Part shown: in pieces, positions 8,710 through 16,719 of the stretch | Numbering within the stretch: position 1 is the first letter of the stretch | Layout of the letters: every line of letters starts with the position of its first letter | Assembly (NCBI GenBank): GCA_003251535.1 | Contig: QKFD01000099.1 | Location: 1-35,516, forward strand | Length of the DNA: 35,516 nt | From: Chromatiales bacterium | GTDB lineage: Bacteria > Pseudomonadota > Gammaproteobacteria > Thiohalomonadales > Thiohalomonadaceae | Direction of reading: 5' to 3' | Notes under the pieces: model-generated | Databases searched by the model: none | Told to the model about the DNA's origin: nothing | The model's input: only the letters and a program-made list of their open reading frames with translations | Made by a program: the position numbers and the translations under genes

Positions 8710-9792
8710 TCAGGTGTAGCGCGGTTGGCCATTGCGGACAAAGGGCGGGGTGACAATCCGCGCCGGCAGCCAGCGCCCCCGTATCTCCACTTCGCAGTGA
8801 TCACCTTCGCCGGCGGGCAGGCGGGCGAGGGCGATGGCCCGATTGAGGGTGGGGGAGAAGCTGCCGCTGGTGGTGATGCCCTCCCCTTCGGCGGTGCGAA
8901 CCGGGAGGTGGCTGCGGAGGACCCCCTTCTCCTCCAAGATCAGGCCGACGCTGCGCGGGAGCTGGCCGCCTGCTTGGGCCGCCTCCAGGGCGGCACGCCC
9001 GATAAAATCACGCTCCGGCGGATCGAAGGCGACCGTCCAGGCCAGGCCGGCCGCCAGGGGGGAGGTCTCCTCATCCATCTCCTGGCCATAGAGCGCCATG
9101 CCCGCCTCCAGGCGCAGCGTATCGCGTGCGCCGAGGCCACAGGGGAGAACCCCGGCGGCGCGGAGCGCCTCCCACAGGGTGGGGGCCTCCGCGGCCGGCA
9201 GGATCAGTTCATAACCCTCTTCGCCAGTATACCCGGTGCGTGCAATGAACCAGCCGTCCTGCTCCAGCCACTGGAAGCGGCCCAGGGCGGCGGCCGCGGC
9301 CGCCAACTCACCCCCCAGCACCGCCTGCGCCCGCTCACGGGCCGTGGGGCCCTGTACGGCGATCATGGCCAGGTCATCGCGCTGGCTGATGGCCACCGCC
9401 GCGTCACCGGCCTGGCGGCGCATCCAGGCCAGGTCCTTGGTGCCGGTGGCGGCATTGACCACCACCCGGAAGTGGGTCGCTGCGCGGCGGTAGACGATGA
9501 GGTCGTCGATGACCCCACCCTCGGGGTTGAGCATACAGCTATAGATGGCCTTGCCCGCGGGGATGCGGGCGACATCGTTGGCCAGCAGGCGGCGCAGGAA
9601 CGGCTCCGCTTCGCAGCCATCGATATCCACCACCACCATATGGGAGACGTCAAACTGACCGGCGGCGGTGCGCACGGCGCGATGCTCCTCTAGCTGGGAG
9701 CCGTAGTGGAGCGGCATCTCCCAGCCGGCGAAGTCAACCAGCTTGGCGCCAGCGGCGCGGTGGTTCTCATAGAGCGGTGTACGTTTAGCCAT
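8710..9792 (-). CDS. gcvT: Aminomethyltransferase (glycine cleavage T protein)
   Basis: Tetrahydrofolate-dependent T-protein that releases ammonia from aminomethyl-GcvH and makes methylene-THF. Seen: [20 protein letters not shown] at the N-terminus, GQFDVSHM near residue 48, [15 protein letters not shown], a [10 protein letters not shown] motif near residue 199, and [16 protein letters not shown], in the family order. At 360 aa it is full length. ATG 9792 follows AGGAACC; it lies 16 bases after the upstream lipA-like gene and 83 bases before gcvH. Second structural gene of the glycine operon. Confidence 0.97.
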   Translation of the reverse strand: MAKRTPLYENHRAAGAKLVDFAGWEMPLHYGSQLEEHRAVRTAAGQFDVSHMVVVDIDGCEAEPFLRRLLANDVARIPAGKAIYSCMLNPEGGVIDDLIVYRRAATHFRVVVNAATGTKDLAWMRRQAGDAAVAISQRDDLAMIAVQGPTARERAQAVLGGELAAAAAALGRFQWLEQDGWFIARTGYTGEEGYELILPAAEAPTLWEALRAAGVLPCGLGARDTLRLEAGMALYGQEMDEETSPLAAGLAWTVAFDPPERDFIGRAALEAAQAGGQLPRSVGLILEEKGVLRSHLPVRTAEGEGITTSGSFSPTLNRAIALARLPAGEGDHCEVEIRGRWLPARIVTPPFVRNGQPRYT

Positions 9793-9808
9793 GGAGGGTT
9801 CCTGATAT

Positions 9809-10699
9809 CTACTGTTCTGCGTGATAGGAGCTGCGCACCAGCGCCCCCGCCTTGACCCAACGGAAGCCGAGTGCCTGGGCGGTGGCCTCGTAGGCGGCGA
9901 AGCGCTCAGGGGGCAGATACTCCCGTACCGGCAGGTGGTGGCGGCTAGGGCGCAGATATTGGCCCAGGGCGATCCGCTGCACCCCGGCGGCCCGTAGTGC
10001 CTCCAGCACCTCCACCACCTCGGCCTCCTCTTCGCCGAGACCGAGCATCAGGGCCGACTTCGCCTCGACCCCCGGCAGCTGGCTGATCTGGCGCAGCAGC
10101 GCCAGGGAGCGCTGGTAGTCGGAGCCGCGCCGCGCCAGCCGGTAGAGGCGTGGCACCGTCTCGATATTGTGGCCCCAGATCAACGGCCTGCCGGCCACGC
10201 TGGCGGCAATGGTAGCAAGGGCCGCTGCCTCTGAGCCGTGAAAATCGGGGGTCAGGATCTCTAGGCCGATCCCAGGGCGGGCACTATTGAGGGCCCGCAG
10301 GGTGGCGGCGAATTGGCCGGCACCGCCATCGGCCAACTCGTCGCGGTTGACGGAGGTGAGCACCACGTAGTCGAGACCGAGCTGTTGGGCGGCGGTGGCT
10401 ATGCGCTGTGGCTCCGCTGGGTCGGGCGGCAGTGGGCGGCCAGTGGCGACATGGCAGAAGGCGCAGGCGCGGGTGCAGATCTCCCCCAGCAGCATGAAGG
10501 TGGCGGTGCCCCGGCCCCAACACTCGCCGCGGTTGGGACAGCGCGCCTGCTCGCAGACCGTGGTGAGCTGCTGCTGATGCAGGGTGCGGGCGGTGTGGGC
10601 ATAACCCTCCCCTGCGGCCAGCGCTTGGCGCACCCAGGGCGGCATACGCCCGGCGTTGGGGGTGGCGGAGTGGTCAAATTTGGGGCGGTTTTCGCTCAT
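9809..10699 (-). CDS. lipA: Lipoyl synthase paralogue in the glycine operon
   Basis: Radical SAM enzyme that inserts two sulfurs into octanoyl groups on lipoyl domains. Seen: the auxiliary-cluster cysteines in [14 protein letters not shown], the radical SAM CX3CX2C in [30 protein letters not shown], the [11 protein letters not shown] segment, [13 protein letters not shown], and the C-terminal RSSYHAEQ with the serine that ligates the auxiliary cluster. All key residues are kept. At 296 aa it is shorter at the N-terminus than E. coli LipA (321 aa). It differs from the second copy at 11053-12015 at several family positions, for example CHVATG for CDVAHG and IWGHNIE for VFNHNLE. As first gene after a glycine riboswitch it is plausibly dedicated to GcvH (inference). 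The start lacks a clear ribosome binding site. Confidence 0.9.
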   Translation of the reverse strand: MSENRPKFDHSATPNAGRMPPWVRQALAAGEGYAHTARTLHQQQLTTVCEQARCPNRGECWGRGTATFMLLGEICTRACAFCHVATGRPLPPDPAEPQRIATAAQQLGLDYVVLTSVNRDELADGGAGQFAATLRALNSARPGIGLEILTPDFHGSEAAALATIAASVAGRPLIWGHNIETVPRLYRLARRGSDYQRSLALLRQISQLPGVEAKSALMLGLGEEEAEVVEVLEALRAAGVQRIALGQYLRPSRHHLPVREYLPPERFAAYEATAQALGFRWVKAGALVRSSYHAEQ

Positions 10700-10734
10700 G
10701 CGGCCAGCATATCGTCGTCATAAGGCAGAAATGC

Positions 10735-10774
10735 AAAAGGGGCGACGCCGGATCGTGGGATCCTGCGCCGCCCC
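10735..10774 (-). terminator. Intrinsic terminator serving as riboswitch expression platform
   Basis: On the minus strand a 16-bp GC-rich stem (10739-10754 with 10759-10774, two mismatches) with a 4-base loop is followed by TTTT (10738-10735). The 5' arm of the stem abuts and shares its first base with the 3' strand of aptamer 2 P1. That geometry fits a switch in which glycine-bound aptamer 2 disfavours the terminator (an ON switch), as in most glycine riboswitches. The U tract is short, so termination may be partial. Confidence 0.7.
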
Positions 10775-10990
10775 TCTGTTCGGATACCTGAGGGTATGAC
10801 CCCTTCGGTGGGCCGGTGATCCGGCCGCTCTCCAGAGCCGACCCTGAAGTGGCGGGACCCAGCGGCGGCAACGCCGCTGGGTCTCCTGCACACCTCATCC
10901 CCAGCGGTCCTTCTGCCTGAGCGTTTCCGGGCGGGAATTGCGCCTTCGGCGGCGACTGCGGCGGGGCCGTGTCGCTCTCTCCCGCTGGGG
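10774..10990 (-). promoter_or_regulatory. Tandem glycine riboswitch
   Basis: Two glycine aptamers read on the minus strand. Aptamer 1 has P1 arms at 10982-10990 and 10899-10907, with GGGAGAGAGC, CCGAAGG (10943-10949) and CTCAGG (10916-10921) followed by AGAAGGAC. Aptamer 2 has P1 arms at 10833-10837 and 10774-10778, with CTGGAGAGC, CCGAAGG (10802-10808), CTCAGG (10787-10792) and ACAGAGGGG. These are the conserved cores of the gcvT element. The next genes are lipA, gcvT, gcvH, gcvPA and gcvPB, the expected targets. Unlike the short linker usual in tandem glycine riboswitches, the linker here is 61 nt and holds a perfect 11-bp hairpin. Confidence 0.93.
10857..10882 (-). promoter_or_regulatory. 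Linker hairpin repeating the aptamer 1 P1 helix
   Basis: ACCCAGCGGCG-TTGC-CGCCGCTGGGT on the minus strand: an 11-bp perfect stem with a 4-base loop inside the riboswitch linker. Its 5' arm contains CCCAGCGG, the same 8 bases as the 5' strand of aptamer 1 P1, and its 3' arm contains CCGCTGGG, the same as the P1 3' strand. The four strands can therefore swap partners: the P1 3' strand (10907-10900) can pair instead with the linker 5' arm (10881-10874) across an 18-nt loop. Confidence 0.75.
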
Positions 10991-11009
10991 AGGGGTCGGG
11001 AAGTGGACA

Positions 11010-11038
11010 ACTCTAGTTGAGAACTAGCGGGTTGGCAA
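11010..11038 (-). promoter_or_regulatory. Promoter of the glycine cleavage operon
   Basis: On the minus strand TTGCCA (11038-11033) and TAGAGT (11015-11010) are separated by exactly 17 bases, a good sigma70-type match placed about 20 bases before aptamer 1. A perfect palindrome CTAGTT-GAG-AACTAG (11013-11027) lies in the spacer and overlaps the -10 box, so a repressor or activator site is possible in addition to the riboswitch. Confidence 0.6.
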
Positions 11039-11052
11039 CGCGGCTGCCCGCT

Positions 11053-12015
11053 TCAGCGCACCTCCTCGCCGGCCGCCTGCTGTTCGGCATGGTAGGAGGA
11101 GCGCACCAGGGGGCCGCTGGCCACCCGCGAAAAGCCCAACTCCCGGGCGATGGTGGCCAGTTCGGCGAACTGTTCCGGTGGTAGGTAGCGCTCCACCGGC
11201 AGGTGGTGGGGGCTGGGGCGGAGATACTGGCCAATGGTCACGTGGTCACAGCCGTGGGCCCGGAGATCGGTCAATACCGCCACTAGCTCGTCGTCGCGCT
11301 CGCCCAGCCCCACCATCAGTCCCGATTTGGTGGGGACCTGGGGGGCCTGCTCCTTGTAGGCCGCCAGGAGTCGGAGCGAGCCGGCGTAGTCGGCCCCTGG
11401 TCGGGCGGCTCGGTAGAGGCGGGGCACCGTCTCCAGGTTGTGGTTGAAGACATCGGGGGGGGCCGCCGCCAGCAGATCGATGGCCAGCGCCTCGCGTCCG
11501 CGGAAGTCGGGCACCAGGATCTCGATGCCGGTGCTGGGGGTGAGGCGGCGCAGCTGGCGGATCACCTCGGCAAATTGGCCCGCCCCGCCATCGCGCAGAT
11601 CATCGCGGTCCACCGAGGTGATCACCGCGAACCGAAGCCCCAACGCCTGCACCGTCTCCGCCAGTTGGCGCGGCTCATCGGCCGCGGGCGGTTCGGGGCG
11701 GCCATGGGCGACATCACAAAAGGGACAGCGACGGGTACAGATCCCGCCGAGGATCATGAAGGTGGCCGTGCCGTGGCGGAAGCACTCCCCCAGATTGGGG
11801 CAGGCCGCCTCCTCGCACACCGTGTGGAGCTGGTGCTCTCGCAGGAGCGCCTTGATTCGGGCCACCTCCGGGCCAGAGGGGGAGCGGGCGCGGATCCAGT
11901 GGGGTAGTGGTTCACGATTGGGGCGCGGCGTCACCTTCACCGGGATCCGGGCGACCTTGCTCTCCCCCTTCAGTGGGTTCGGGGGCGTCGGCTGATCTTC
12001 GTCGTGCATCGGCAT
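11053..12015 (-). CDS. lipA: Lipoyl synthase (canonical copy)
   Basis: Radical SAM lipoyl synthase. It follows E. coli LipA almost motif for motif: [20 protein letters not shown] with three auxiliary-cluster cysteines, [20 protein letters not shown] with CX3CX2[60 protein letters not shown] and [15 protein letters not shown]. From ATG 12015 it is 320 aa with 23 residues before IPVK, very close to E. coli (321 aa), so that start is preferred over GTG 12078, although neither has a strong ribosome binding site. It is upstream of, and outside, the glycine riboswitch, so it is likely the constitutive copy serving pyruvate and 2-oxoglutarate dehydrogenases (inference). No lipB neighbour is present. 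Confidence 0.95.
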   Translation of the reverse strand: MPMHDEDQPTPPNPLKGESKVARIPVKVTPRPNREPLPHWIRARSPSGPEVARIKALLREHQLHTVCEEAACPNLGECFRHGTATFMILGGICTRRCPFCDVAHGRPEPPAADEPRQLAETVQALGLRFAVITSVDRDDLRDGGAGQFAEVIRQLRRLTPSTGIEILVPDFRGREALAIDLLAAAPPDVFNHNLETVPRLYRAARPGADYAGSLRLLAAYKEQAPQVPTKSGLMVGLGERDDELVAVLTDLRAHGCDHVTIGQYLRPSPHHLPVERYLPPEQFAELATIARELGFSRVASGPLVRSSYHAEQQAAGEEVR

Positions 12016-12198
12016 GGGCTGCGGGTGGTGAGCGTGGTCCGATTCTACCGCGCTCGCCTCGCGCCGGCGTATCGGCACAGAAAGGGCCTATGGGTTGTAG
12101 GACAAAGGCGGACACCATCTCCCGCGCTACGCCTATGGTGACAGGGTGGCGGGGCGGGGATACTGGAACCACTTCACCTCTGCTATGGAACGCCGGCC

Positions 12199-12444
12199 AT
12201 GAACGACCCAAGCATCGTCCTCTCCCTCCCCCCTTGCCAATTTCAGGCCCTCGGCGAGGTCTCCGGCCGCTTGATGGAGGCCGCGGCCCAGCTGGAGCAG
12301 GCGCTGGAACTGCTGGAGAGCGCCGGCTGGTGCCAGGATATCGAGGTGCTGCGCGGCGCCGTGGCGGCGGTCGATTCAGTGATGGTGGACGTGGCCCTGC
12401 ACACCGGTTGCGAGCCAGTGCGGGAGGTCATTCGGGGAGATTAG
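12199..12444 (+). CDS. Small hypothetical protein
   Basis: An 81-aa acidic protein of unrecognised family. It is predicted mostly helical (FQALGEVSGRLMEAAAQLEQ, then ALELLESAGW), with two cysteines apart from the N-terminal one and no membrane segment or signal peptide. ATG 12199 has only a weak GGAA upstream. It has GC-rich third positions like its neighbours. It lies divergent from lipA and 63 bases before the next plus-strand gene. It may be a real small gene; coding status rests on composition and position only. Confidence 0.5.
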   Translation: MNDPSIVLSLPPCQFQALGEVSGRLMEAAAQLEQALELLESAGWCQDIEVLRGAVAAVDSVMVDVALHTGCEPVREVIRGD

Positions 12445-12467
12445 CCAGAGTGCTGGGCGTTGTATCA

Positions 12468-12498
12468 TCAGCGGCGCCGGCAAACGCCGGTGAGCTGA
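12468..12498 (+). promoter_or_regulatory. Stem-loop before the 12508 gene
   Basis: TCAGC...CCGGC-AAAC-GCCGG...GCTGA folds into a two-part stem directly before AAAGGA, the ribosome binding site of the gene at 12508. It could be a weak terminator of the small gene upstream or a translation-control hairpin. There is no T tract. Confidence 0.3.
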
Positions 12499-12507
12499 AA
12501 GGAACCG

Positions 12508-12936
12508 ATGGTGGACGAATGCCATGTGCTGCTGCCCGCATCCAATATGGTCGCTCCCGATGAGTGGGTACGAGCCATCCGTGCAGAGGGTTTCTGCCTA
12601 GAGTTGGATACCCGCTATGACCCAACAGAGGAGGAGGGCGTGTTCGGTTACCGCCCCTGTCTCTGCTTAGGCCGAGAAGTCGGGTTTGAACTCAGCTATG
12701 CGCGTCGGGCAGATGATCCCGAGTGGTTCAGCGAGTGGGATGGACAGTGGCCGGAGGCCTCGCAATATGACTTTTGCGTGAGCCTGGGGCTGCGTCATGA
12801 GGGTGATGCCGTCCTCGTGGCAGGGGCGGTGCTCGCCAAGATAACCGGTGGGGTCTATTTCGCTGTGGATCTCCCACTCTCCACCGACGAGGCCATGGCC
12901 GCGGCGCGCGAGGCGGACGCCAGACTGCGGCAGTAG
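12508..12936 (+). CDS. Hypothetical protein, about 142 aa
   Basis: Soluble acidic protein with no signal peptide. Features: an N-terminal CHVLLPASNMVAPDEWVRAI, GFCLELDTRYDP, a segment YRPCLCLGREVGFELSY and a C-terminal KITGGVYFAVDLPLSTDEAM. The layout (short beta-alpha start, then a segment ending in GFEL) looks like small proteins often found singly in proteobacteria, but I cannot name the family. ATG 12508 follows AAAGGA at proper spacing, which supports translation. It could be an immunity- or SMI1-like protein, but no toxin gene is adjacent and I do not claim that. Confidence 0.7.
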   Translation: MVDECHVLLPASNMVAPDEWVRAIRAEGFCLELDTRYDPTEEEGVFGYRPCLCLGREVGFELSYARRADDPEWFSEWDGQWPEASQYDFCVSLGLRHEGDAVLVAGAVLAKITGGVYFAVDLPLSTDEAMAAAREADARLRQ

Positions 12937-13242
12937 GTGGTGGTTGGAAAGCGTGCAGGGCATCTCTCTCTTTTCCAGGTGATGGCGGCGGGCTGGGCGG
13001 AGGTGTCAACGGCTACCGGCCAATCCCCAGAACTGCGCCGCCCATACCCTCCCGCGGCCTTCGCCCGTGAGGCCGTTCTGCTGCAACTCTTGCCGAATAA
13101 TCACGACAGTGGATGATGGTTTGTCGGCCGTGATCCGCTGTAGTGCGCTGGCTGGGCGTTTCGGCTAGTAAACGTTGGCCCTGAAGCTGCGTAACAGCGA
13201 TTGCGGTACAGATCCGAGATATGCGGTTGGCCCCCGCGTGAC
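12937..13242. other. Intergenic stretch of 306 bases
   Basis: No gene with a convincing start is visible. In frame with the preceding gene the stretch stays open for 59 codons after its TAG, ending at TGA 13114-13116, but the residues do not look like a conserved extension. No terminator with a T tract, tRNA or repeat was found. Confidence 0.5.
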
Positions 13243-14955
13243 TTAGCGTAGCGCCTCACCCCCCATCTCCACCCTGGTGACGCCAGATGGATCGAGCGCT
13301 ATCTGCCGCTCTTCCCCACGGATCTGGAGATAGATGGTCTCTAGGCCGGTTGGCGGCAGTTGCAGCCGGCCGCTGCTATCTGTGCGTAGCTCTACCGGCG
13401 GCAGTCCGTTGCCGGCGAGTACCTCCAGCGGCATATCCGCCAACACCCTCCCCCCTTGATGCAGCTCCAGCTGGTGGCGCAGCGCCGTGGTATTGGCCAA
13501 CAGCTGGGTGGTGACGGTGCCGCTATCGAGGGATAGCTCGGCCGGGGCGGACCAGCGTTGGCTGAGGGGGGAGGTCGCCACCTCCAGGAGGTAGCGCCCT
13601 GCCGCGTTGACACCGGCGGCGAGACCCTCCGGGGTAGAGCGGAAGGGGGTGGTGGCGACCGTCTGCCAACCGGCATCACCCTCCCAGCGTTGCAGTTGGA
13701 AGAGGGGATACTCCCCCTCGGCCTGCCCCTCTGTGGCAGGGGGATCGGTCAACACCAACCAGACATAGCCCGGCAGTCGCCACTGCTGGCGCACCACCCC
13801 CGCCGTGACAGGTTCGGCCAGCGCCGGATCAAACTCCAGGTGGAGCTGTTGCGGTAGCACCTCTGCCAAGGGATCGGGGGTGGACTCCGCTAGGGGGGCC
13901 AGGCGGTCGATGAAGAGCGTACTGGCGGTGGTGGCGGCGATCCCGGGTAGTTGAAAGCGGCCCTCGGCATCGCTCATGGTGCGCTGCCCACCCAGGGTGG
14001 AGATGGCCGCTGAGACCGGCTCGCCATTGCGGGTGAGCAGCTGGCCCTCCAGGGTGAGGGTGGCGGTCAACTGGGCCAGATCGAGCGAGGCGCTGGTAAT
14101 GCGCTCCGCTTGTAGTGGGAGTTCCAGGCTCGTATCACCCGCGCTGCTGCGTAGCTCCACCCCGGTATCGGCCGGCCACGGCAGTAGCTCCTGCGTCTCA
14201 CCGGCCACGAGGCGCAGGGGGCTATCCCCCACCAAGGCGGCGGCCAGCGCCGGCGCCCGCTGATTCAGCAGGTGGAGCCAGCCCTGCGTCTCTAGGGCGG
14301 ACTCCCCCTCGGCCGCCACTCGACGGAGATAGACATCGGCCACTTGGCCGGCGGGGCCCTGCGGTTGTAGCCGTAGGCCGGTGTAGGCGCTCGGTTGCAG
14401 CCGCCCGGCGCTGAGCGGCGCTGCGCTATCGGCGGGGGCGCTCACCACGCTGAGGTAGATCTGCTGGCTGGCGGGGGCATCCACCAGTAGCAGATAGGCG
14501 TCGGCCGGCGGTACCGCCAGCGGCCCGACTAAGAGATGCCCCGGCGCCGGCTGGAGGGGCGCGGCCAACCACTCGACCACTGAGGCCAGCGCCAGCGCCG
14601 TCGCGGGGCCGCCATGGCTGGCACCGCTGGCCAGCCACGCCTGATACTCCGCCCAATCCTCGGCCGAGATCCGCGCTATCCCGATCTCCGCACGGGTCTG
14701 CTCGATGGCCGGTAGTTGGCCCGTGCCGTCAGGTAACAGGATGGCGCTCAGCTGGCGACCGATGGCTACCTCCACGGGTAGGAGGTCCGTGGGGATGGCG
14801 GCGGCGGTGTCGTTGGTAGGGGAGGGGAGCGGCGCGCGCACTGGCGGCGCAGCGGCGGTGATCGGCGGCGTGGCTGGGGTGGTGAGCCACGCCACCCATC
14901 CGATCGACGCCACACCGACCAAGAGCAGGGCGAGCAACAGCTGACGGCTGGTCAT
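13243..14955 (-). CDS. Exported or membrane-anchored protein with carboxypeptidase-regulatory-like domain
   Basis: A 570-aa protein with an N-terminal hydrophobic segment (residues 5-25) that anchors it or directs export, then a Pro/Ala-rich linker to about residue 50. The rest is extracytoplasmic and beta-rich. Around residues 300-345, ATLTLEGQLLTRNGEPVSAA followed by RTMSDAEGRFQLPGI is the pattern of a carboxypeptidase regulatory-like (Ig-fold) domain; a second similar unit near the C-terminus reads VELRTDSSGRLQLPP. No enzyme motif is seen. ATG 14955 has GGGGGTAA upstream. The DNase I-fold gene lies 72 bases upstream on the same strand, so the two may be cotranscribed. The function is unknown; a surface or adhesin-like role is possible. 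Confidence 0.75.
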   Translation of the reverse strand: MTSRQLLLALLLVGVASIGWVAWLTTPATPPITAAAPPVRAPLPSPTNDTAAAIPTDLLPVEVAIGRQLSAILLPDGTGQLPAIEQTRAEIGIARISAEDWAEYQAWLASGASHGGPATALALASVVEWLAAPLQPAPGHLLVGPLAVPPADAYLLLVDAPASQQIYLSVVSAPADSAAPLSAGRLQPSAYTGLRLQPQGPAGQVADVYLRRVAAEGESALETQGWLHLLNQRAPALAAALVGDSPLRLVAGETQELLPWPADTGVELRSSAGDTSLELPLQAERITSASLDLAQLTATLTLEGQLLTRNGEPVSAAISTLGGQRTMSDAEGRFQLPGIAATTASTLFIDRLAPLAESTPDPLAEVLPQQLHLEFDPALAEPVTAGVVRQQWRLPGYVWLVLTDPPATEGQAEGEYPLFQLQRWEGDAGWQTVATTPFRSTPEGLAAGVNAAGRYLLEVATSPLSQRWSAPAELSLDSGTVTTQLLANTTALRHQLELHQGGRVLADMPLEVLAGNGLPPVELRTDSSGRLQLPPTGLETIYLQIRGEERQIALDPSGVTRVEMGGEALR

Positions 14956-15027
14956 TGGCGATTACCCCCAGCATCACGGTCGGGCGACGCCAGGCGTTGG
15001 TGGGCCATCCTTGGCCCGGGCTGGGGA

Positions 15028-15885
15028 TCAGTCGGTATCGGCGCTGGCGTAGAGCTTCAGCCAGATGGGGGCGTGGTCGGAGAGCGTGTAGAGATCACAG
15101 CTATTGGCCACATAGTCGCGGCCGGAGCTGGAGTACTCGGTCACGTAGCTGGACTGTAGCCAGAAGTGGTCATAGGGGTTGGCGTAGCTACAGGCGCTGT
15201 TGAGCGAGGTGCTGTCGTTGACCTTGTAGCTCACCGCCGGGGAGAGGGCCTTCAGGGTGTTCCAGTCACTGGAGGTGGCGTCGCGGTTGTGGTCGCCCAG
15301 CAGGATCACATCTTGGTCGCTGCTGCTGGCCGCCTGGATGGCCTGGAAGACGCTGGCGATGTCGCGGATCTCCTGCTGCCGCTCGGCGGTGGTGCCGAAG
15401 ATGGCGTGCCAGTTGATAAAGGTGTAATCGGCGTTGCTGCCTTTATCGCGCAGCTTGATAATCTGCGGCTCACGCTCAAACTGATCGCTGCTATCGCTCC
15501 AGACATATTGGGAGAGCAGCGTCACGCGGTCGGTGCGATAGACCACGGCGTAGCGCTCTTTGTAACTGCTGCGGCCGATGGCAGCGGTCACCGCATAGCT
15601 CCAGCTGTAGCCGCTCACCGCGGAGAGGGCAGAGGCAAAGTTGGCGGCGCTATCGCTGTACATCACCTCCTGTAGGAAGATCACATCCAGTCCATTGCTG
15701 GAGCTGCTGGAGGAGCCGTACTGCTGCCACGCTTGATTGGCGTAGCCAGTCCAGTTGGTCTCACCACTCCAACCCATATGGCGGGCGTTCCAAGAGAGGG
15801 TGCGCAGATAGGAACCGGCGTGGGCGGTACCCATGCCGGCGAGCATTAGACAGAGGGGGGCAAGCAGCCAACGGAGTCGGTTCAT
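15028..15885 (-). CDS. Secreted endonuclease/exonuclease/phosphatase (DNase I fold) protein
   Basis: A 285-aa exported hydrolase. Seen: a signal peptide MNRLRWLLAPLCLMLAGMG ending at AHA-G, then the family motifs in order: LSWNARHMG, the metal-binding Glu in FLQEV, YAVVYRTD, INWHAIFG, LLGDHNRDA with the Asp/Asn pair, YDHFW, and the C-terminal catalytic SDHAPIW. A Ser-rich loop (SSSSSSNG) follows the first motif. The usual GDFN is GDHN here. ATG 15885 was chosen because it begins the signal peptide and follows AGGA; the frame is open 46 codons further upstream without sense. It could be a nuclease or a sphingomyelinase-like phosphodiesterase; the substrate cannot be decided by eye. Confidence 0.88.
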   Translation of the reverse strand: MNRLRWLLAPLCLMLAGMGTAHAGSYLRTLSWNARHMGWSGETNWTGYANQAWQQYGSSSSSSNGLDVIFLQEVMYSDSAANFASALSAVSGYSWSYAVTAAIGRSSYKERYAVVYRTDRVTLLSQYVWSDSSDQFEREPQIIKLRDKGSNADYTFINWHAIFGTTAERQQEIRDIASVFQAIQAASSSDQDVILLGDHNRDATSSDWNTLKALSPAVSYKVNDSTSLNSACSYANPYDHFWLQSSYVTEYSSSGRDYVANSCDLYTLSDHAPIWLKLYASADTD

Positions 15886-16257
15886 CGTGCATATCCTGTG
15901 CGTTGATGCGCGGGTGAAAGGGAAGGCGATCGGGCGGCCGCATTGTGTCGGGCCTGGATGAAGCACAGGGGGCGAACGATTGAACTTATTTTGATGTTTT
16001 TGTGACGACTGCGGCGAGTTCATGGCCCGTGGTTGGCAAGAACGGGGGGCAATAGATCCCCCTCTCCACGTGCCGCCAGGGGTCCTCGCTCAAGGCAAGC
16101 AAGAGGGCCTCTGTTTCAAGCACGCCGGTGGCTTGAGGCGGTCACCCTACTAATAGATATCCAGCCTGGCACTCTTTTGCGCGTGCGAGTGGACGCGCCA
16201 GGCATTGAATAAGCGATCCGCTGGCCGCTCGCCTGGGGAATGCCACAAGGGCATAAA
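15886..16257. other. Divergent intergenic region
   Basis: This separates the secreted hydrolase (-) from the membrane protein (+). It has an A/T-rich patch near 15985-16005, unusual for this GC-rich window and a likely promoter area for the minus-strand gene. On the right it has the stem-loop listed at 16164-16203. No coding sequence is supported. Confidence 0.5.
16164..16203 (+). promoter_or_regulatory. Two-part stem-loop upstream of membrane protein gene
   Basis: Outer arms GCCTGG/CCAGGC and inner arms CACTC/GAGTG enclose a 12-base loop, with a six-base bulge on the 3' side. It lies 54 bases before the ATG at 16258 and could be a 5' leader structure. No known riboswitch core is recognised. 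Confidence 0.25.
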
Positions 16258-16719
16258 ATGAATACTAAAATGCTCCGCCCGTTAACGACTTGGCCCTTTC
16301 TTCTCAGCCTGGTCACGCTGCTGATAAACGATCGATGGCTGAAGGCGGCTTACCCAAACATGCTGACTGGGAAGCTGTCAGATTTCGCCGGCTTGGCGGT
16401 GGTTGCCTTACTGCTATTCAGCGGTGTTTCCCATCGAAAATGGCTGCTTGGGTGGGTGATTGCGGGGGCATTTCTGTGGTGGAAAAGTCCATTCTCAGAG
16501 GTCTTTATTCACGCTGTGAATCGCGTGAGCCCCCTCCCAATCGGTCGCACGGTGAATTATGGTGACCTCTGGGCACTCTTGGTCCTGCCCCTCTGTCTGC
16601 GTGTCACGCGAGTGCCCGTCAGGGCCAAGGCCGCTCGGTTTCGTTCGAAAAAGGTGGTCCCATGGCTCCTGGCAATGGTGGCCCTGCTGGCTATTATGGG
16701 GACCTCTATGAACTTTTGA
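16258..16719 (+). CDS. Multi-pass membrane protein, probably cut short by a frameshift
   Basis: Hypothetical inner-membrane protein with about four hydrophobic segments (residues 7-25, 38-56, 62-75, 133-150, counted from ATG 16258). The stretch NDRWLKAAYPNMLTGKLSDFAGL is characteristic of a family of small bacterial membrane proteins of unknown function. ATG 16258 is preferred because AAGGG lies 8 bases before it; ATG 16240 is an alternative. The frame ends at TGA 16717 right after AAC-TTT, but the next frame continues at once with 77 protein-like codons to 16951. The annotated product may therefore be the N-terminal part of a longer protein. Confidence 0.7.
   Translation: MNTKMLRPLTTWPFLLSLVTLLINDRWLKAAYPNMLTGKLSDFAGLAVVALLLFSGVSHRKWLLGWVIAGAFLWWKSPFSEVFIHAVNRVSPLPIGRTVNYGDLWALLVLPLCLRVTRVPVRAKAARFRSKKVVPWLLAMVALLAIMGTSMNF

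Noticed and set aside
8231-12015. sHdr-type sulfur oxidation locus (GcvH-like LbpA plus lipoyl synthases)
   Set aside because: GcvT, GcvPA, GcvPB and a glycine riboswitch show a true glycine cleavage operon; no hdr genes are present, and both lipoyl synthases are LipA type, not LipS1/LipS2.
12937-13116. Read-through extension of the 12508 gene past its TAG
   Set aside because: The 59 open codons lack conserved-looking sequence; open runs of this length are common at this GC content.
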